Assembly: GCA_035441325.1 (NCBI GenBank)
Contig: DAOROA010000018.1
Span: 1-64,000, forward strand
Source: Competibacter_A sp002352125
GTDB taxonomy: Bacteria > Pseudomonadota > Gammaproteobacteria > Competibacterales > Competibacteraceae
DNA length: 64,000 bases
Direction of reading: 5' to 3'
Shown here: piece by piece, positions 7,747 through 16,344 of the stretch
Numbering within the stretch: position 1 is the first letter of the stretch
How the letters are laid out: the number at the start of each line of letters is the position of its first letter
The notes under the pieces: generated by a model
What the model saw: the letters and a program-made list of their open reading frames with translations, nothing else
What the model was told of the DNA's origin: nothing
Databases searched by the model: none
Translations under genes and position numbers: made by a program

Positions 7747-9201
7747 TCAGGCAAACGCGGCGGGCGCGCGTTGGTGCCAGTCGGTGACTTGCTGGTAGCG
7801 GTGCACCACGTTCAGCAGCCGGTCCTCGGCGAAATAATTGCCGATGAGTTGCAAGCCGACCGGCCGCTGGCCGACGAAACCGACCGGCAGCGATAGGCCC
7901 GGCAAGCCGGCCAGATTCACCGCGATGGTGTAGATGTCCGACAGGTACATGGTGATCGGATCGTCCACTTTCTCGCCCAGGTTGAAGGCCACGGTCGGCG
8001 AGGTCGGCCCGGCGATCACGTCCACTTGTTCGAACGCCCGGCGGAAATCGTCGCTGATCAGTCGCCGGATTTGCTGCGCCTTTAGATAATAGGCGTCGTA
8101 ATAACCGGCGGACAGCGCGAACGTGCCGACCAGAATGCGCCGCTTGACTTCCGCGCCGAAACCCTCGGCGCGCGAGCGGGTGTAGAGATCCAGCAAATCC
8201 TTCGGGTTCTCGCAGCGGTGGCCGTAGCGCACGCCATCGAACCGGGCCAGATTAGAGGAACACTCCGCCGGCGCGATCACGTAATAGGCGGGAATTGCCA
8301 ACTGGCTGTTGGGCAGGCTGACTTCGACAACGTTCGCACCGAGTTTTCGATACTCGGCGATAGCGGATTCGACGACACGAGCGACCTCGCCGTCCAATCC
8401 TTCGCCGAAATATTCCTTGGGCAGCCCGATTTTCAATCCATCCAACGGCCGGTCGAGCGAGGCGGCGTAACCGGGCACCGGCCGGTCCACGCTGGTGGAA
8501 TCGCGCGGATCGAAGCCGGCCATCGCGCCCAGCAATAACGCGCAGTCCTCGGCGGTGCGCGCCATCGGCCCGCCCTGATCGAGACTGGAGGCATAAGCGA
8601 TCATGCCCCAGCGCGATACCCGGCCGTAGGTGGGCTTGATGCCGGTGATGCCGCACAATGCCGCCGGCTGGCGGATCGAGCCGCCGGTGTCGGTTCCCGT
8701 CGCGCCGGGCGTCAGCCGTGCGGCTACGGCGGCGGCCGAACCGCCCGAAGAACCGCCCGGCACCGCTTCCAAGTCCCAGGGATTGCGCACCGGGCCGTAG
8801 AAACTGGTTTCGTTGGACGAACCCATCGCGAACTCGTCCATGTTGGTCTTGCCCAGCATCACCGCGCCGGCGGCGTTCAACTTCTCGACCACGGTGGCGT
8901 CGTAGGGCGCGATAAAGCGATCCAACATCCGCGAGCCGCAAGAGGTGCGCACGCCGCTGGTGCAGAAAATGTCCTTGTGGGCGATGGGCACGCCGAGCAG
9001 CGGCCCCGTCTCGCCACGCTGGCGGCGCTGGTCGGCGGCACGGGCCTGTGCCAGTGCGGGTTCGGCGGTGACGGTGATAAAAGCGTTCAACTGGGGATTG
9101 TAGCGAGCGATGCGATCCAGGAACGCGCGAATCAATTCCTCGCTGCTGAATTCGCCGGCGGCCAGGCTAGCGCCGAGCTGGGCAATCGTTTTCTCGTGCA
9201 T
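7747..9201 (-). CDS. gatA: Asp-tRNA(Asn)/Glu-tRNA(Gln) amidotransferase subunit A
   Basis: GatA is the glutaminase of the GatCAB complex. The amidase-signature catalytic triad is visible: Lys in GVPIAHKDIF near residue 77, the Gly-Ser-rich GGSSGGSAAAVAA near 150-160, and the nucleophile Ser in the TGTDTGGSIRQPAA block near 175. FAMGSSNETS, IKPTYGRVSRWG and the C-terminal LPVGFVGQRPVGLQLIG are further GatA hallmarks. Length 484 aa is normal. It sits between gatC (20-nt gap) and gatB (31-nt gap) in one minus-strand operon. Confidence 0.97.
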   Translation of the reverse strand: MHEKTIAQLGASLAAGEFSSEELIRAFLDRIARYNPQLNAFITVTAEPALAQARAADQRRQRGETGPLLGVPIAHKDIFCTSGVRTSCGSRMLDRFIAPYDATVVEKLNAAGAVMLGKTNMDEFAMGSSNETSFYGPVRNPWDLEAVPGGSSGGSAAAVAARLTPGATGTDTGGSIRQPAALCGITGIKPTYGRVSRWGMIAYASSLDQGGPMARTAEDCALLLGAMAGFDPRDSTSVDRPVPGYAASLDRPLDGLKIGLPKEYFGEGLDGEVARVVESAIAEYRKLGANVVEVSLPNSQLAIPAYYVIAPAECSSNLARFDGVRYGHRCENPKDLLDLYTRSRAEGFGAEVKRRILVGTFALSAGYYDAYYLKAQQIRRLISDDFRRAFEQVDVIAGPTSPTVAFNLGEKVDDPITMYLSDIYTIAVNLAGLPGLSLPVGFVGQRPVGLQLIGNYFAEDRLLNVVHRYQQVTDWHQRAPAAFA

Positions 9202-9221
9202 GGTGGTTTATGAAAGATGGC

Positions 9222-9509
9222 TTATTCGATGACTTTAGGAACCAAATACAGCCCGGCTTCGACGCGGGGCGCGATGGCCTGAAACTGTTCGCGTTGGTTG
9301 AATTCCCCGATTTCGTCGGCGCGCAAACGTTGCGCCATGTCGAGCGGATGGGCCATCGGAATGACGCCGGCCGTATCCACGGCATTCATCTGCTCCACCA
9401 GTTCCAGGATGGCCGACAGGTTGCGGGCGTAGGCCGGCACATCCTCATCGCGGATGGCCAGTCGTGCCAAATGAGCGATTTTAGCGACTTCGGCAGGTCC
9501 CAGAGACAT
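9222..9509 (-). CDS. gatC: Asp-tRNA(Asn)/Glu-tRNA(Gln) amidotransferase subunit C
   Basis: GatC stabilises the GatA-GatB interface. The 95-residue protein starts with the helix EVAKIAHLARLAI and continues YARNLSAILELVEQMNAVDT, VIPMAHPLDMAQRLRADE and a short C-terminal ending VPKVIE, all typical. AAGGAG lies upstream of the ATG. It heads gatCAB and is divergent from mreB; the 120-nt shared intergenic region (9510-9629) must hold both promoters, although I could not identify convincing -35/-10 pairs there. Confidence 0.96.
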   Translation of the reverse strand: MSLGPAEVAKIAHLARLAIRDEDVPAYARNLSAILELVEQMNAVDTAGVIPMAHPLDMAQRLRADEIGEFNQREQFQAIAPRVEAGLYLVPKVIE

Positions 9510-9629
9510 CGTATAAGTTCTCCTTGCAACGGAATCGAACGCACAACCCTATCATATTTGTCGGCTTGCTCCTAACTCCCCTGCTTGCTAGCATTAGCCG
9601 CTTTTGGACAACCGGGTACTTTAAATAAC

Positions 9630-10679
9630 ATGTTCAAATGGTTGCGGGGCAAATTCTCCAACGATCTGTCGATTGATCTGGGAACCGCTAACACGTTGAT
9701 TTACGTGCGGGGGGCTGGCATCGTGCTCAACGAACCCTCCGTGGTTGCGATCAATCAGGATCCGGTTCGGGGCATCCGCACGATCTCGGCGGTGGGCACG
9801 GACGCGAAGCGGATGTTAGGGCGCACACCCAACAATCTGTCCACGATCCGGCCGATGAAGGACGGCGTGATCGCCGACTTCACCGTCACCGAGAAGATGC
9901 TCCAACACTTCATCCGCAAGGTCCACTCTCGCAAGTTTTTCAATCCCAGTCCGCGAGTGTTGATCAGCGTGCCGTGCGGATCGACCCAGGTCGAGCGCAG
10001 AGCGATTCGCGAATCGGCGATGGGCGCCGGCGCCCGGGTCGTATATTTGATTCCAGAGCCGATGGCGGCGGCGATCGGCGCCGGCATCCCGGTCGAGGAA
10101 GCGCGTGGGGCGATGGTGCTGGACATCGGCGGTGGCACTTCGGAAGTGGCGGTGATCTCTTTGAACGGCATCGTCTACGCCGGCGCGGTGCGCGTCGGTG
10201 GCGACCGCTTCGACGAGGCTATCATCAACTACGTGCGGCGTAACTTCGGCGTGTTGATCGGCGAGCCGACCGCCGAGAAAATCAAGCACGAAATCGGCAG
10301 CGCCTATCCCACCAACGAGGTGCGCGAAATCGAGATCAAGGGCCGCAATCTGGCCGAGGGCGTACCGCGCAGCTTCACCCTCAACAGCAACGAAATCCTC
10401 GAAGCGTTGCAAGAGCCGTTATCGGGCATCATCAGTTCGGTGAAGATGGCACTGGAGACGACTCCGCCCGAACTGGCCGCCGATGTGGCCGAGCGCGGCA
10501 TCGTGCTGACCGGCGGCGGTGCGCTGATGCGCGATATCGACAAGCTGATCATGGAAGAAACCGGCTTGAACGTGGTGATCGCTGACGATCCGCTGACGTG
10601 TGTTGCCCGCGGTGGCGGCCGGGTGCTCGAACTGATCGCCAAGGACGAACGCGCTGTCGAAGCGTTCGCCATCGAATAA
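9630..10679 (+). CDS. mreB: Rod-shape-determining actin homologue MreB
   Basis: MreB polymerises beneath the inner membrane and guides the elongasome. The N-terminal amphipathic MFKWLRGKF precedes SIDLGTANTLIYV (phosphate 1), DIGGGTSEVAVISL (phosphate 2) and VLTGGGALMRDID (adenosine motif), the three actin-family signatures in order. Length 349 aa matches the family. I chose the ATG at 9630 because it begins the conserved membrane-binding helix; the frame stays open 15 codons earlier. It heads a plus-strand cluster that runs through mreC, mreD, mrdA, rodA and beyond, with 3 nt to mreC. Confidence 0.98.
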   Translation: MFKWLRGKFSNDLSIDLGTANTLIYVRGAGIVLNEPSVVAINQDPVRGIRTISAVGTDAKRMLGRTPNNLSTIRPMKDGVIADFTVTEKMLQHFIRKVHSRKFFNPSPRVLISVPCGSTQVERRAIRESAMGAGARVVYLIPEPMAAAIGAGIPVEEARGAMVLDIGGGTSEVAVISLNGIVYAGAVRVGGDRFDEAIINYVRRNFGVLIGEPTAEKIKHEIGSAYPTNEVREIEIKGRNLAEGVPRSFTLNSNEILEALQEPLSGIISSVKMALETTPPELAADVAERGIVLTGGGALMRDIDKLIMEETGLNVVIADDPLTCVARGGGRVLELIAKDERAVEAFAIE

Positions 10680-10682
10680 CCG

Positions 10683-11582
10683 TTGGCCGCTCTCAAGCCC
10701 AGCAAGCGTATCCGATACTTGTTCACGGTCAATCCGACGGCGATCCTGCAACTCGGTTTTTGGGTAGCGCTATCGATTGCGACCATGACGGTGGATCACC
10801 GTTACCGGTATTTGAGTGGCCTGCGGGACGTGCTGGCTACCACCGTTTATCCGTTGCATTATCTGGTACGGCTGCCGACCGATACCAAAAACTGGTTCAC
10901 CGAGAATCTGGCCGGTCGCGGCGCGCTGCTAGAAGAAAATGCCCGCCTGCGCGAGAAACAGTTATTTTTGAACGTGCAATTGCAGAAGCTGACGACGCTG
11001 GAAGCGGAAAACCGCCGCCTTCGTTCCCTGCTGGAGTCGGCGGTCAACACGCCGGAGCGGGTGTTGATCGCCGAAATGCTGGCGGTGGATTTCGACCCGT
11101 ACCGGCATCATATTCTGCTCAATCGCGGCCGCCAGCACGGCGTTTACGTCGGCCAGCCGGTGCTCGACCAGCATGGCATTGTCGGCCAGATCATTCGGGC
11201 CGATCCTTTCACCTCCACGGCGATTCTCGTCACGGATGTTAACCATGCGCTGCCGATCCAGATCGACCGCACCGGGGTTCGCACTTTGGCGCTCGGTACC
11301 GGCAACTTTCAGGAGCTGAAACTGCCGCATATTCCCAACAACGAAGACGTCAAAATCGGCGACTTGTTAGTTACCTCCGGCCTGGGCGGGCGATTTCCGC
11401 GCGGTTACCCAGTGGGTACCGTGACCAAGGTGGAATTCGATCCTGGCAGTCCCTTCGCCAGCATCGTCGCTAAGCCGATCGCCCAACTGGATCGAATCCG
11501 CGAAGTGATGTTGCTGGAAAATGAATCGGCCGACGAAAAATCTGTCTCGACCGTGGCGCCCGAGGCGGCACACCCACCATGA
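10683..11582 (+). CDS. mreC: Rod-shape-determining protein MreC
   Basis: MreC is a bitopic periplasmic scaffold that activates PBP2. One transmembrane helix (about residues 18-35, ATILQLGFWVALSIATMTV) follows a basic start, then a coiled coil (about 70-110, LLEENARLREKQ...LEAENRRLRSLLES), then the beta-rich domain with DPYRHHILLNRG, GVYVGQPV, GIVGQI and TSGLGGRFPRGYPVG. Length 299 aa is normal. Translation probably starts at TTG 10683, 3 nt after mreB. The stop overlaps mreD by 4 nt (ATGA). Confidence 0.97.
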   Translation: MAALKPSKRIRYLFTVNPTAILQLGFWVALSIATMTVDHRYRYLSGLRDVLATTVYPLHYLVRLPTDTKNWFTENLAGRGALLEENARLREKQLFLNVQLQKLTTLEAENRRLRSLLESAVNTPERVLIAEMLAVDFDPYRHHILLNRGRQHGVYVGQPVLDQHGIVGQIIRADPFTSTAILVTDVNHALPIQIDRTGVRTLALGTGNFQELKLPHIPNNEDVKIGDLLVTSGLGGRFPRGYPVGTVTKVEFDPGSPFASIVAKPIAQLDRIREVMLLENESADEKSVSTVAPEAAHPP

Positions 11583-12070
11583 CAGCGGTTCCACATCGCG
11601 CTGGCGGTTGGGTTATCGCGCTCAGCTTTTTGGCGGCCTTTTTGTTGGCGGGGATTCCGCTGCCGGGTTCGCTGGACCGGTTTCGTCCGGACTGGGTGGC
11701 GATGGTGCTGATCTACTGGAATCTGGCGTTGCCGCATCGAGTCGGCATCGGCGTCGGCTGGGTGGTTGGATTGCTGCTGGATGTGGGGCGCGGCGCGCTG
11801 TTGGGCCAACACGCGCTGGCGCTTGCGGCCGTGGCCTATTTGACGTGCCAAACCTATCGCCGCATTCGAGTAGTTCCGCTCTGGCAACAAGCGTTCAGCG
11901 TCCTGGTTTTTTTGTTGGTCGAGCAGGTGTTGGTCTTCTGGATCAGCGGGATCATCGGCTATCCGCCGCGCGATTGGTGGTATTTGGCGCCAGCCGCCGG
12001 CGGCATGGTGTGTTGGCCTTTGCTGTTCGTGGTGCTGCGCGACGTGCGCCGGCATTTCCAGGTCGGTTGA
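11579..12070 (+). CDS. mreD: Rod-shape-determining membrane protein MreD
   Basis: MreD is a polytopic inner-membrane component of the elongasome. It is 163 aa with about five hydrophobic segments and the family pattern RPDWVAMVLIYWNLALPHRVGIGVGW near residues 37-62, followed by GLLLDVGRGALLGQHALALA and a terminal R-rich tail (RDVRRHFQVG). The start overlaps mreC by 4 nt and mrdA begins 16 nt after its stop. MreD sequences are poorly conserved, so position in the operon carries much of the assignment. Confidence 0.95.
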   Translation: MTAVPHRAGGWVIALSFLAAFLLAGIPLPGSLDRFRPDWVAMVLIYWNLALPHRVGIGVGWVVGLLLDVGRGALLGQHALALAAVAYLTCQTYRRIRVVPLWQQAFSVLVFLLVEQVLVFWISGIIGYPPRDWWYLAPAAGGMVCWPLLFVVLRDVRRHFQVG

Positions 12071-12085
12071 TTCGGGCGAGCCGCC

Positions 12086-14020
12086 GTGCAATCGTGGCGT
12101 TTATCGAGCAAGCCGCCGGCGGACAAGCTGCTGGTCAGGGAGAAAGACAACGCGACCGAAAGCGAGCTGTTTTTCCGGCGCGTTCTGTTCATGCTGTTTG
12201 CGGTCTTTTTGGCGCTGCTGTCGGTATCGGGCCGGCTGGTTTATCTTCAGGTGCTCAACCACGAGCGCTTCACCACCCTATCCGAAAGCAACCGGGTCCG
12301 CCTGCAACCGTTGCCGCCGACCCGCGGTTTCATCTACGACCGCAACGGCGTGCTGCTGGCTGACAACCTGGCCTCCTACCATCTGGAAATTACGCCGGAA
12401 CAGGCCAAGGACTTGGACGCTACACTAGCTGCGATTCGGGAGCGCATCGAACTTTCCGACGCCGACATCGAGCGATTCCGCAAGCTGGCTCGCCGGAATC
12501 CGCCTTATACCGGCACGCCGCTGCGATTCCAGTTGACCGACGAAGAAATCGCCCGGTTGGCCATCGATCTGTATCGCTTGCCGGGGGTGGAGATCAAGGC
12601 TGATTTGACCCGCCGCTATCCGTTGAAAGCGCGTGGCGTTCACGCTCTCGGCTACGTCGGTCGCATCGACGAAGCCGAGTTGCGCAAGTTGGACCCCGGC
12701 CAATACAGCGGTAGCACCCACATCGGCAAGACCGGCGTAGAGCGCTCTTACGAAGATCTGCTGCGCGGACGCACCGGTTACCAACAGGTCGAAACCAACG
12801 CCGAAGGCCGGCCGTTGCGGGTGCTAAACCGTACCGCGCCGGTGCCGGGCAAGAATATCTATCTCACGATCGACATGCGCTTGCAGGCGGTGGCCGAAAA
12901 AGTTCTGGAGGGTCACAACGGCGCCATCGTCGCCATCGACCCTCGCAACGGCGAGGTGTTGGCCTTTGCCAGCCAACCGATTTACGATCCTAACCTGTTC
13001 GTCAACGGCATCGATTTCGCCTCGTACCGGAAACTCAATACCTCCAAGGATCGGCCCTTGATCAATCGGGCCCTGCGCGGCGTTTACCCGCCCGGTTCCA
13101 CCATCAAACCATTGATGGCGCTGGCAGGGCTGGAATACGGGGTAGTCAACCGTTACAGCGGCGTTTTCTGCGCGGGGGTTTATCGGCTAGCGGGGGTGGG
13201 CCGCAAATTCCGTGACTGGAAGCGAGGCGGGCACGGCAGCGTCAGCATGGATCGGGCGATTGCCCAATCCTGCGATGTGTATTTTTACGATTTGGCGATC
13301 AATCTCGGCATCGATCGGATCCACGAATTCTTGGACAAGTTCAGCATGGGGCGGCCGACCGGTATCGATCTGCCTGGCGAGAAGGGAGCGCTGCTGCCTT
13401 CCAGGGAATGGAAGCGCAAGGTCCACAAACAAGACTGGTTCGGCGGCGACACGCTCAGCGCCGGTATCGGCCAAGGATTTTTCCTGGCGACGCCGCTGCA
13501 GTTGGCGCACGCGGTCGCGATCATCGCTCGACGCGGCGACAATTATCGGCCGCGGGTACTGCACGCCACGGAAGATCCCAGCACGCGGATCAAAAGCTTG
13601 GAGGAACCTCGGCAGTTGCCGCCGGTCACGGTCAAAAACCCTCGTTTTTGGGATGCCGTCATCACCGGCATGATCCATGTCGTCGAGGGCGGTACCGCAC
13701 ACAAGATCGGGATCGGCGCCAAATACCGGATCGCGGGCAAGACCGGCACCGCTCAGGTTTTCACTCTCGGCCAGAGCGAGAGATACGATGCCAAGCGTTT
13801 GGCAAAGCATCTGCTGGATCATGCTTTGTTCGTCGCCTTTGCGCCGGTGGACGATCCCCGCATCGCCGTGGCGGTGATTGCCGAGCACGGCGGCGGTGGT
13901 AGCGCGACGGCCGCACCGTTGGCCCGCAAGGTCATGGATGCGTATCTGCTCGACAAATACGACGATATCGCTGCCGACATCGAACCTGCCGGAGACGTTC
14001 AGCGAAGTGGAACCGAATAA
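12086..14020 (+). CDS. mrdA: Penicillin-binding protein 2 (elongasome transpeptidase)
   Basis: PBP2 is the monofunctional class B transpeptidase of lateral wall synthesis, paired with RodA. A single membrane anchor (about residues 30-55) precedes the PBP dimerisation domain and the transpeptidase domain. The acyl-enzyme Ser is S338 in GSTIKP (SxxK); SCD near residue 395 forms the second motif, and GKTGTAQVF the third. Length 644 aa fits. Translation likely starts at GTG 12086, 16 nt after mreD. The 3' end overlaps the preferred rodA start by 14 nt, so the two partners are coupled. Confidence 0.97.
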   Translation: MQSWRLSSKPPADKLLVREKDNATESELFFRRVLFMLFAVFLALLSVSGRLVYLQVLNHERFTTLSESNRVRLQPLPPTRGFIYDRNGVLLADNLASYHLEITPEQAKDLDATLAAIRERIELSDADIERFRKLARRNPPYTGTPLRFQLTDEEIARLAIDLYRLPGVEIKADLTRRYPLKARGVHALGYVGRIDEAELRKLDPGQYSGSTHIGKTGVERSYEDLLRGRTGYQQVETNAEGRPLRVLNRTAPVPGKNIYLTIDMRLQAVAEKVLEGHNGAIVAIDPRNGEVLAFASQPIYDPNLFVNGIDFASYRKLNTSKDRPLINRALRGVYPPGSTIKPLMALAGLEYGVVNRYSGVFCAGVYRLAGVGRKFRDWKRGGHGSVSMDRAIAQSCDVYFYDLAINLGIDRIHEFLDKFSMGRPTGIDLPGEKGALLPSREWKRKVHKQDWFGGDTLSAGIGQGFFLATPLQLAHAVAIIARRGDNYRPRVLHATEDPSTRIKSLEEPRQLPPVTVKNPRFWDAVITGMIHVVEGGTAHKIGIGAKYRIAGKTGTAQVFTLGQSERYDAKRLAKHLLDHALFVAFAPVDDPRIAVAVIAEHGGGGSATAAPLARKVMDAYLLDKYDDIAADIEPAGDVQRSGTE

Positions 14021-15110
14021 CGCCGGTAAGTTCTTGAAATGGATTTATCTCGATCTGCCGTTGCTGCTGACTTTGCTGGCGGTGTCGGGGGTGGGATTGA
14101 TCGTGCTCTATAGCGCCGGACAGCGCAATCCGGATTTGGTAATCGGCCAGGCGGTTCGGTTGGGGTTGGGGTTCGCCATCATGCTGGCGCTGGCTCAGAT
14201 TTCGCCGCACCATCTCCGGTTTTGGTCGCCGTGGATTTACTTGGCCGGCATTCTGTTGCTGCTGGCGGTGATGGTGGTGGGCGATATCTCCAAAGGCGCG
14301 CAGCGCTGGCTCGACCTGGGCGTGATACGGTTTCAGCCTTCGGAAATCATGAAACTCGCCGTGCCGATGATGATGGCTTGGTTCTTCGCCGAGAAACCCT
14401 TGCCGCCGCGCTGGCCGCATCTGCTGATTGGGGCGTTGATTACCGCGATCCCGTTCATTCTGATCGCCGAACAGCCCGATTTGGGCACGGCGCTGGTGGT
14501 CGGTTGGTCTGGTGCCGTTGCGCTGTTTCTGGCCGGGCTGAGCTGGATCATCCTGCTTGGGCTGGTCGCCGTGCTGGTCGCCGTGATCCCTCTGTTTTGG
14601 ACGTTCGTCATGCACGACTACCAGCGGCAGCGGGTACTGACCTTTCTGGACCCGGAAAGCGATCCGCTGGGAACGGGTTACCATATTATCCAATCGAAGA
14701 TCGCCATCGGATCGGGGGGGGTTTACGGCAAGGGCTGGCTGAACGGCACCCAGTCCCATCTCGATTTTCTGCCCGAAGGTTCGACCGATTTCATCTTCGC
14801 CGCTTTCTCCGAAGAGTTTGGGTTGATCGGCGGTTGCCTGTTGTTGACGCTGTATTTTTTTATCATCGCTCGCTGCCTGTACATGGCTACCCGCGCCCCG
14901 GATACCTACGGCCGGCTGCTGTCGGGTAGCCTGGCGTTGATCTTCTTCGTTTATGCTTTCGTCAATTCCGGGATGGTCTCCGGCTTGTTGCCGGTGGTGG
15001 GTTTGCCGCTGCCGCTGTTCAGCTATGGCGGAACATCCCTAGTGACGATCATGGCCGGCTTCGGTATGCTCATGGGCGTTTATTCGCACCGCCGGACCCC
15101 AGCGCGGTAA
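14007..15110 (+). CDS. rodA: SEDS peptidoglycan glycosyltransferase RodA
   Basis: RodA polymerises lipid II in the inner membrane with PBP2. About ten transmembrane segments are seen, with the SEDS signatures GAQRWLDLGVIRFQPSEIMKLA, EQPDLGTALV, the large extracytoplasmic loop containing ESDPLGTGYHIIQSKIAIGSGG, GFLPEG-like DFLPEGSTDFIF, and GLPLPLFSYGGTSL. I chose GTG 14007 (VEPNNAGKFLKWIYLDLP) because it places the first helix normally and yields 367 aa, the family's usual length; the frame remains open 43 codons earlier inside mrdA. Confidence 0.96.
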   Translation: MEPNNAGKFLKWIYLDLPLLLTLLAVSGVGLIVLYSAGQRNPDLVIGQAVRLGLGFAIMLALAQISPHHLRFWSPWIYLAGILLLLAVMVVGDISKGAQRWLDLGVIRFQPSEIMKLAVPMMMAWFFAEKPLPPRWPHLLIGALITAIPFILIAEQPDLGTALVVGWSGAVALFLAGLSWIILLGLVAVLVAVIPLFWTFVMHDYQRQRVLTFLDPESDPLGTGYHIIQSKIAIGSGGVYGKGWLNGTQSHLDFLPEGSTDFIFAAFSEEFGLIGGCLLLTLYFFIIARCLYMATRAPDTYGRLLSGSLALIFFVYAFVNSGMVSGLLPVVGLPLPLFSYGGTSLVTIMAGFGMLMGVYSHRRTPAR

Positions 15111-15141
15111 TCGCCACCTTTGCCAACGACGAGACTTGCGC

Positions 15142-16266
15142 GTGAAGAGCCCGTTTTTGCTCGGTTTTGCTTTGATGTTGAGCGCGTGCGCGCCACCGGT
15201 TACGAACCAGCGTCCGGCGACCGCTCCGGTCGCACCGGTGCCGGACGCCGCGCCGTCCGCACCGGACTTGGCGGTCCAATCGATTCCTGCAGTTCCTGGC
15301 CAACCGCTGGCCAGCCGGTCCGACGTGCAGGCGTTCATCCGCGAGATGGTGGCCCGGCACGGGTTTAACTCGGCCCAATTGCAGGCGACCTTCGGTCGTG
15401 CCCAGTCCCAGCCCAGCATCATTGCCGCCATGTCCAGGCCCGCCGAGGCCAAGCCTTGGTATACCTACCGGACCATTTTTGTCAATCCCAAGCGCATTCA
15501 GGGGGGCGTGGAGTTCTGGCGGGCTAACTCGACGGTGCTGGCGCGGGCCGAGCAGGTCTATGGCGTGCCGCCGGAATACGTGGTCGCCATCATCGGCGTC
15601 GAAACCCAGTACGGCGGTAACATGGGCAAATACCGGGTGCTGGAGGCGCTGTCTACCCTAGCGTTCGACTATCCCCGGCGGGCGGCTTATTTCCGCAAGG
15701 AACTGGAGAATTTCCTGTTGCTGGCCCGCACGGAAGGCATCGATCCGTTGATCCCGCGCGGTTCCTATGCCGGGGCAATGGGGTATGGGCAGTTTATGCC
15801 GAGTAGCTTTCGCTCTTACGCCGTGGATTTCGACGGCGACAATCACCGCGATTTGTGGCGAAATCCGCGCGATGCGATCGGCAGCGTCGCCCATTATTTC
15901 AACAAACACGGCTGGCGTGCCGGACAGCCGGTCGCGTCGCCGGCCTTGGTCAGCGGCAGCCGCTATCCGGCCTTGGTCAGTCGCCAAATCAATCCGCCGC
16001 AATACAGCGTCGCTAGCCTGCGAACTCAGGGCGTTGCGCCCCAGGATCGGGTCGGCGATGCCCAGAGCGCGATGCTGCTGGAGTTGCAGGGACGCGACGG
16101 TCCAGAGTACTGGCTGGGGTTCGATAATTTTTTCGTGATCACCCGCTACAATCGTAGCCAGTTGTATGCCATGGCGGTGTACCAGCTCAGCCAGGAAATC
16201 CGCGAGCGCTACACTCGCTCTTATGCCGGTGTTTCTCCGCCGGAACTCGTGACTCGCGCCGATTGA
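15142..16266 (+). CDS. mltB: Membrane-bound lytic murein transglycosylase B (lipoprotein)
   Basis: MltB cleaves the MurNAc-GlcNAc bond, releasing 1,6-anhydromuropeptides. The start from GTG 15142 gives (M)KSPFLLGFALMLSAC, a textbook lipoprotein signal with lipobox Cys at residue 16; a TTG two codons earlier is an alternative. The catalytic region shows IIGVETQYGGNMGKYR (catalytic Glu), LSTLAFDYPRRAAYF, and GSYAGAMGYGQFMPSSFRSYAVDFD. Length 374 aa is typical. It follows rodA by 31 nt, the common rodA-mltB-rlpA order. The lipid-anchored protein should face the periplasm. Confidence 0.96.
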   Translation: MKSPFLLGFALMLSACAPPVTNQRPATAPVAPVPDAAPSAPDLAVQSIPAVPGQPLASRSDVQAFIREMVARHGFNSAQLQATFGRAQSQPSIIAAMSRPAEAKPWYTYRTIFVNPKRIQGGVEFWRANSTVLARAEQVYGVPPEYVVAIIGVETQYGGNMGKYRVLEALSTLAFDYPRRAAYFRKELENFLLLARTEGIDPLIPRGSYAGAMGYGQFMPSSFRSYAVDFDGDNHRDLWRNPRDAIGSVAHYFNKHGWRAGQPVASPALVSGSRYPALVSRQINPPQYSVASLRTQGVAPQDRVGDAQSAMLLELQGRDGPEYWLGFDNFFVITRYNRSQLYAMAVYQLSQEIRERYTRSYAGVSPPELVTRAD

Positions 16267-16344
16267 GTCGTCCTCAAAATCCACAAGAACCGCGTTGATC
16301 GAATGTGCCGACGGTGCGTTGATCGGCGGAAGGGAGGTATTTTT

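Noticed and set aside
9510..9629. Promoter hexamers in the gatC-mreB divergent region
   Set aside because: TATGAT on the minus strand lacks a -35 partner at 16-18 nt, and no plus-strand pair fits, so no site is claimed.
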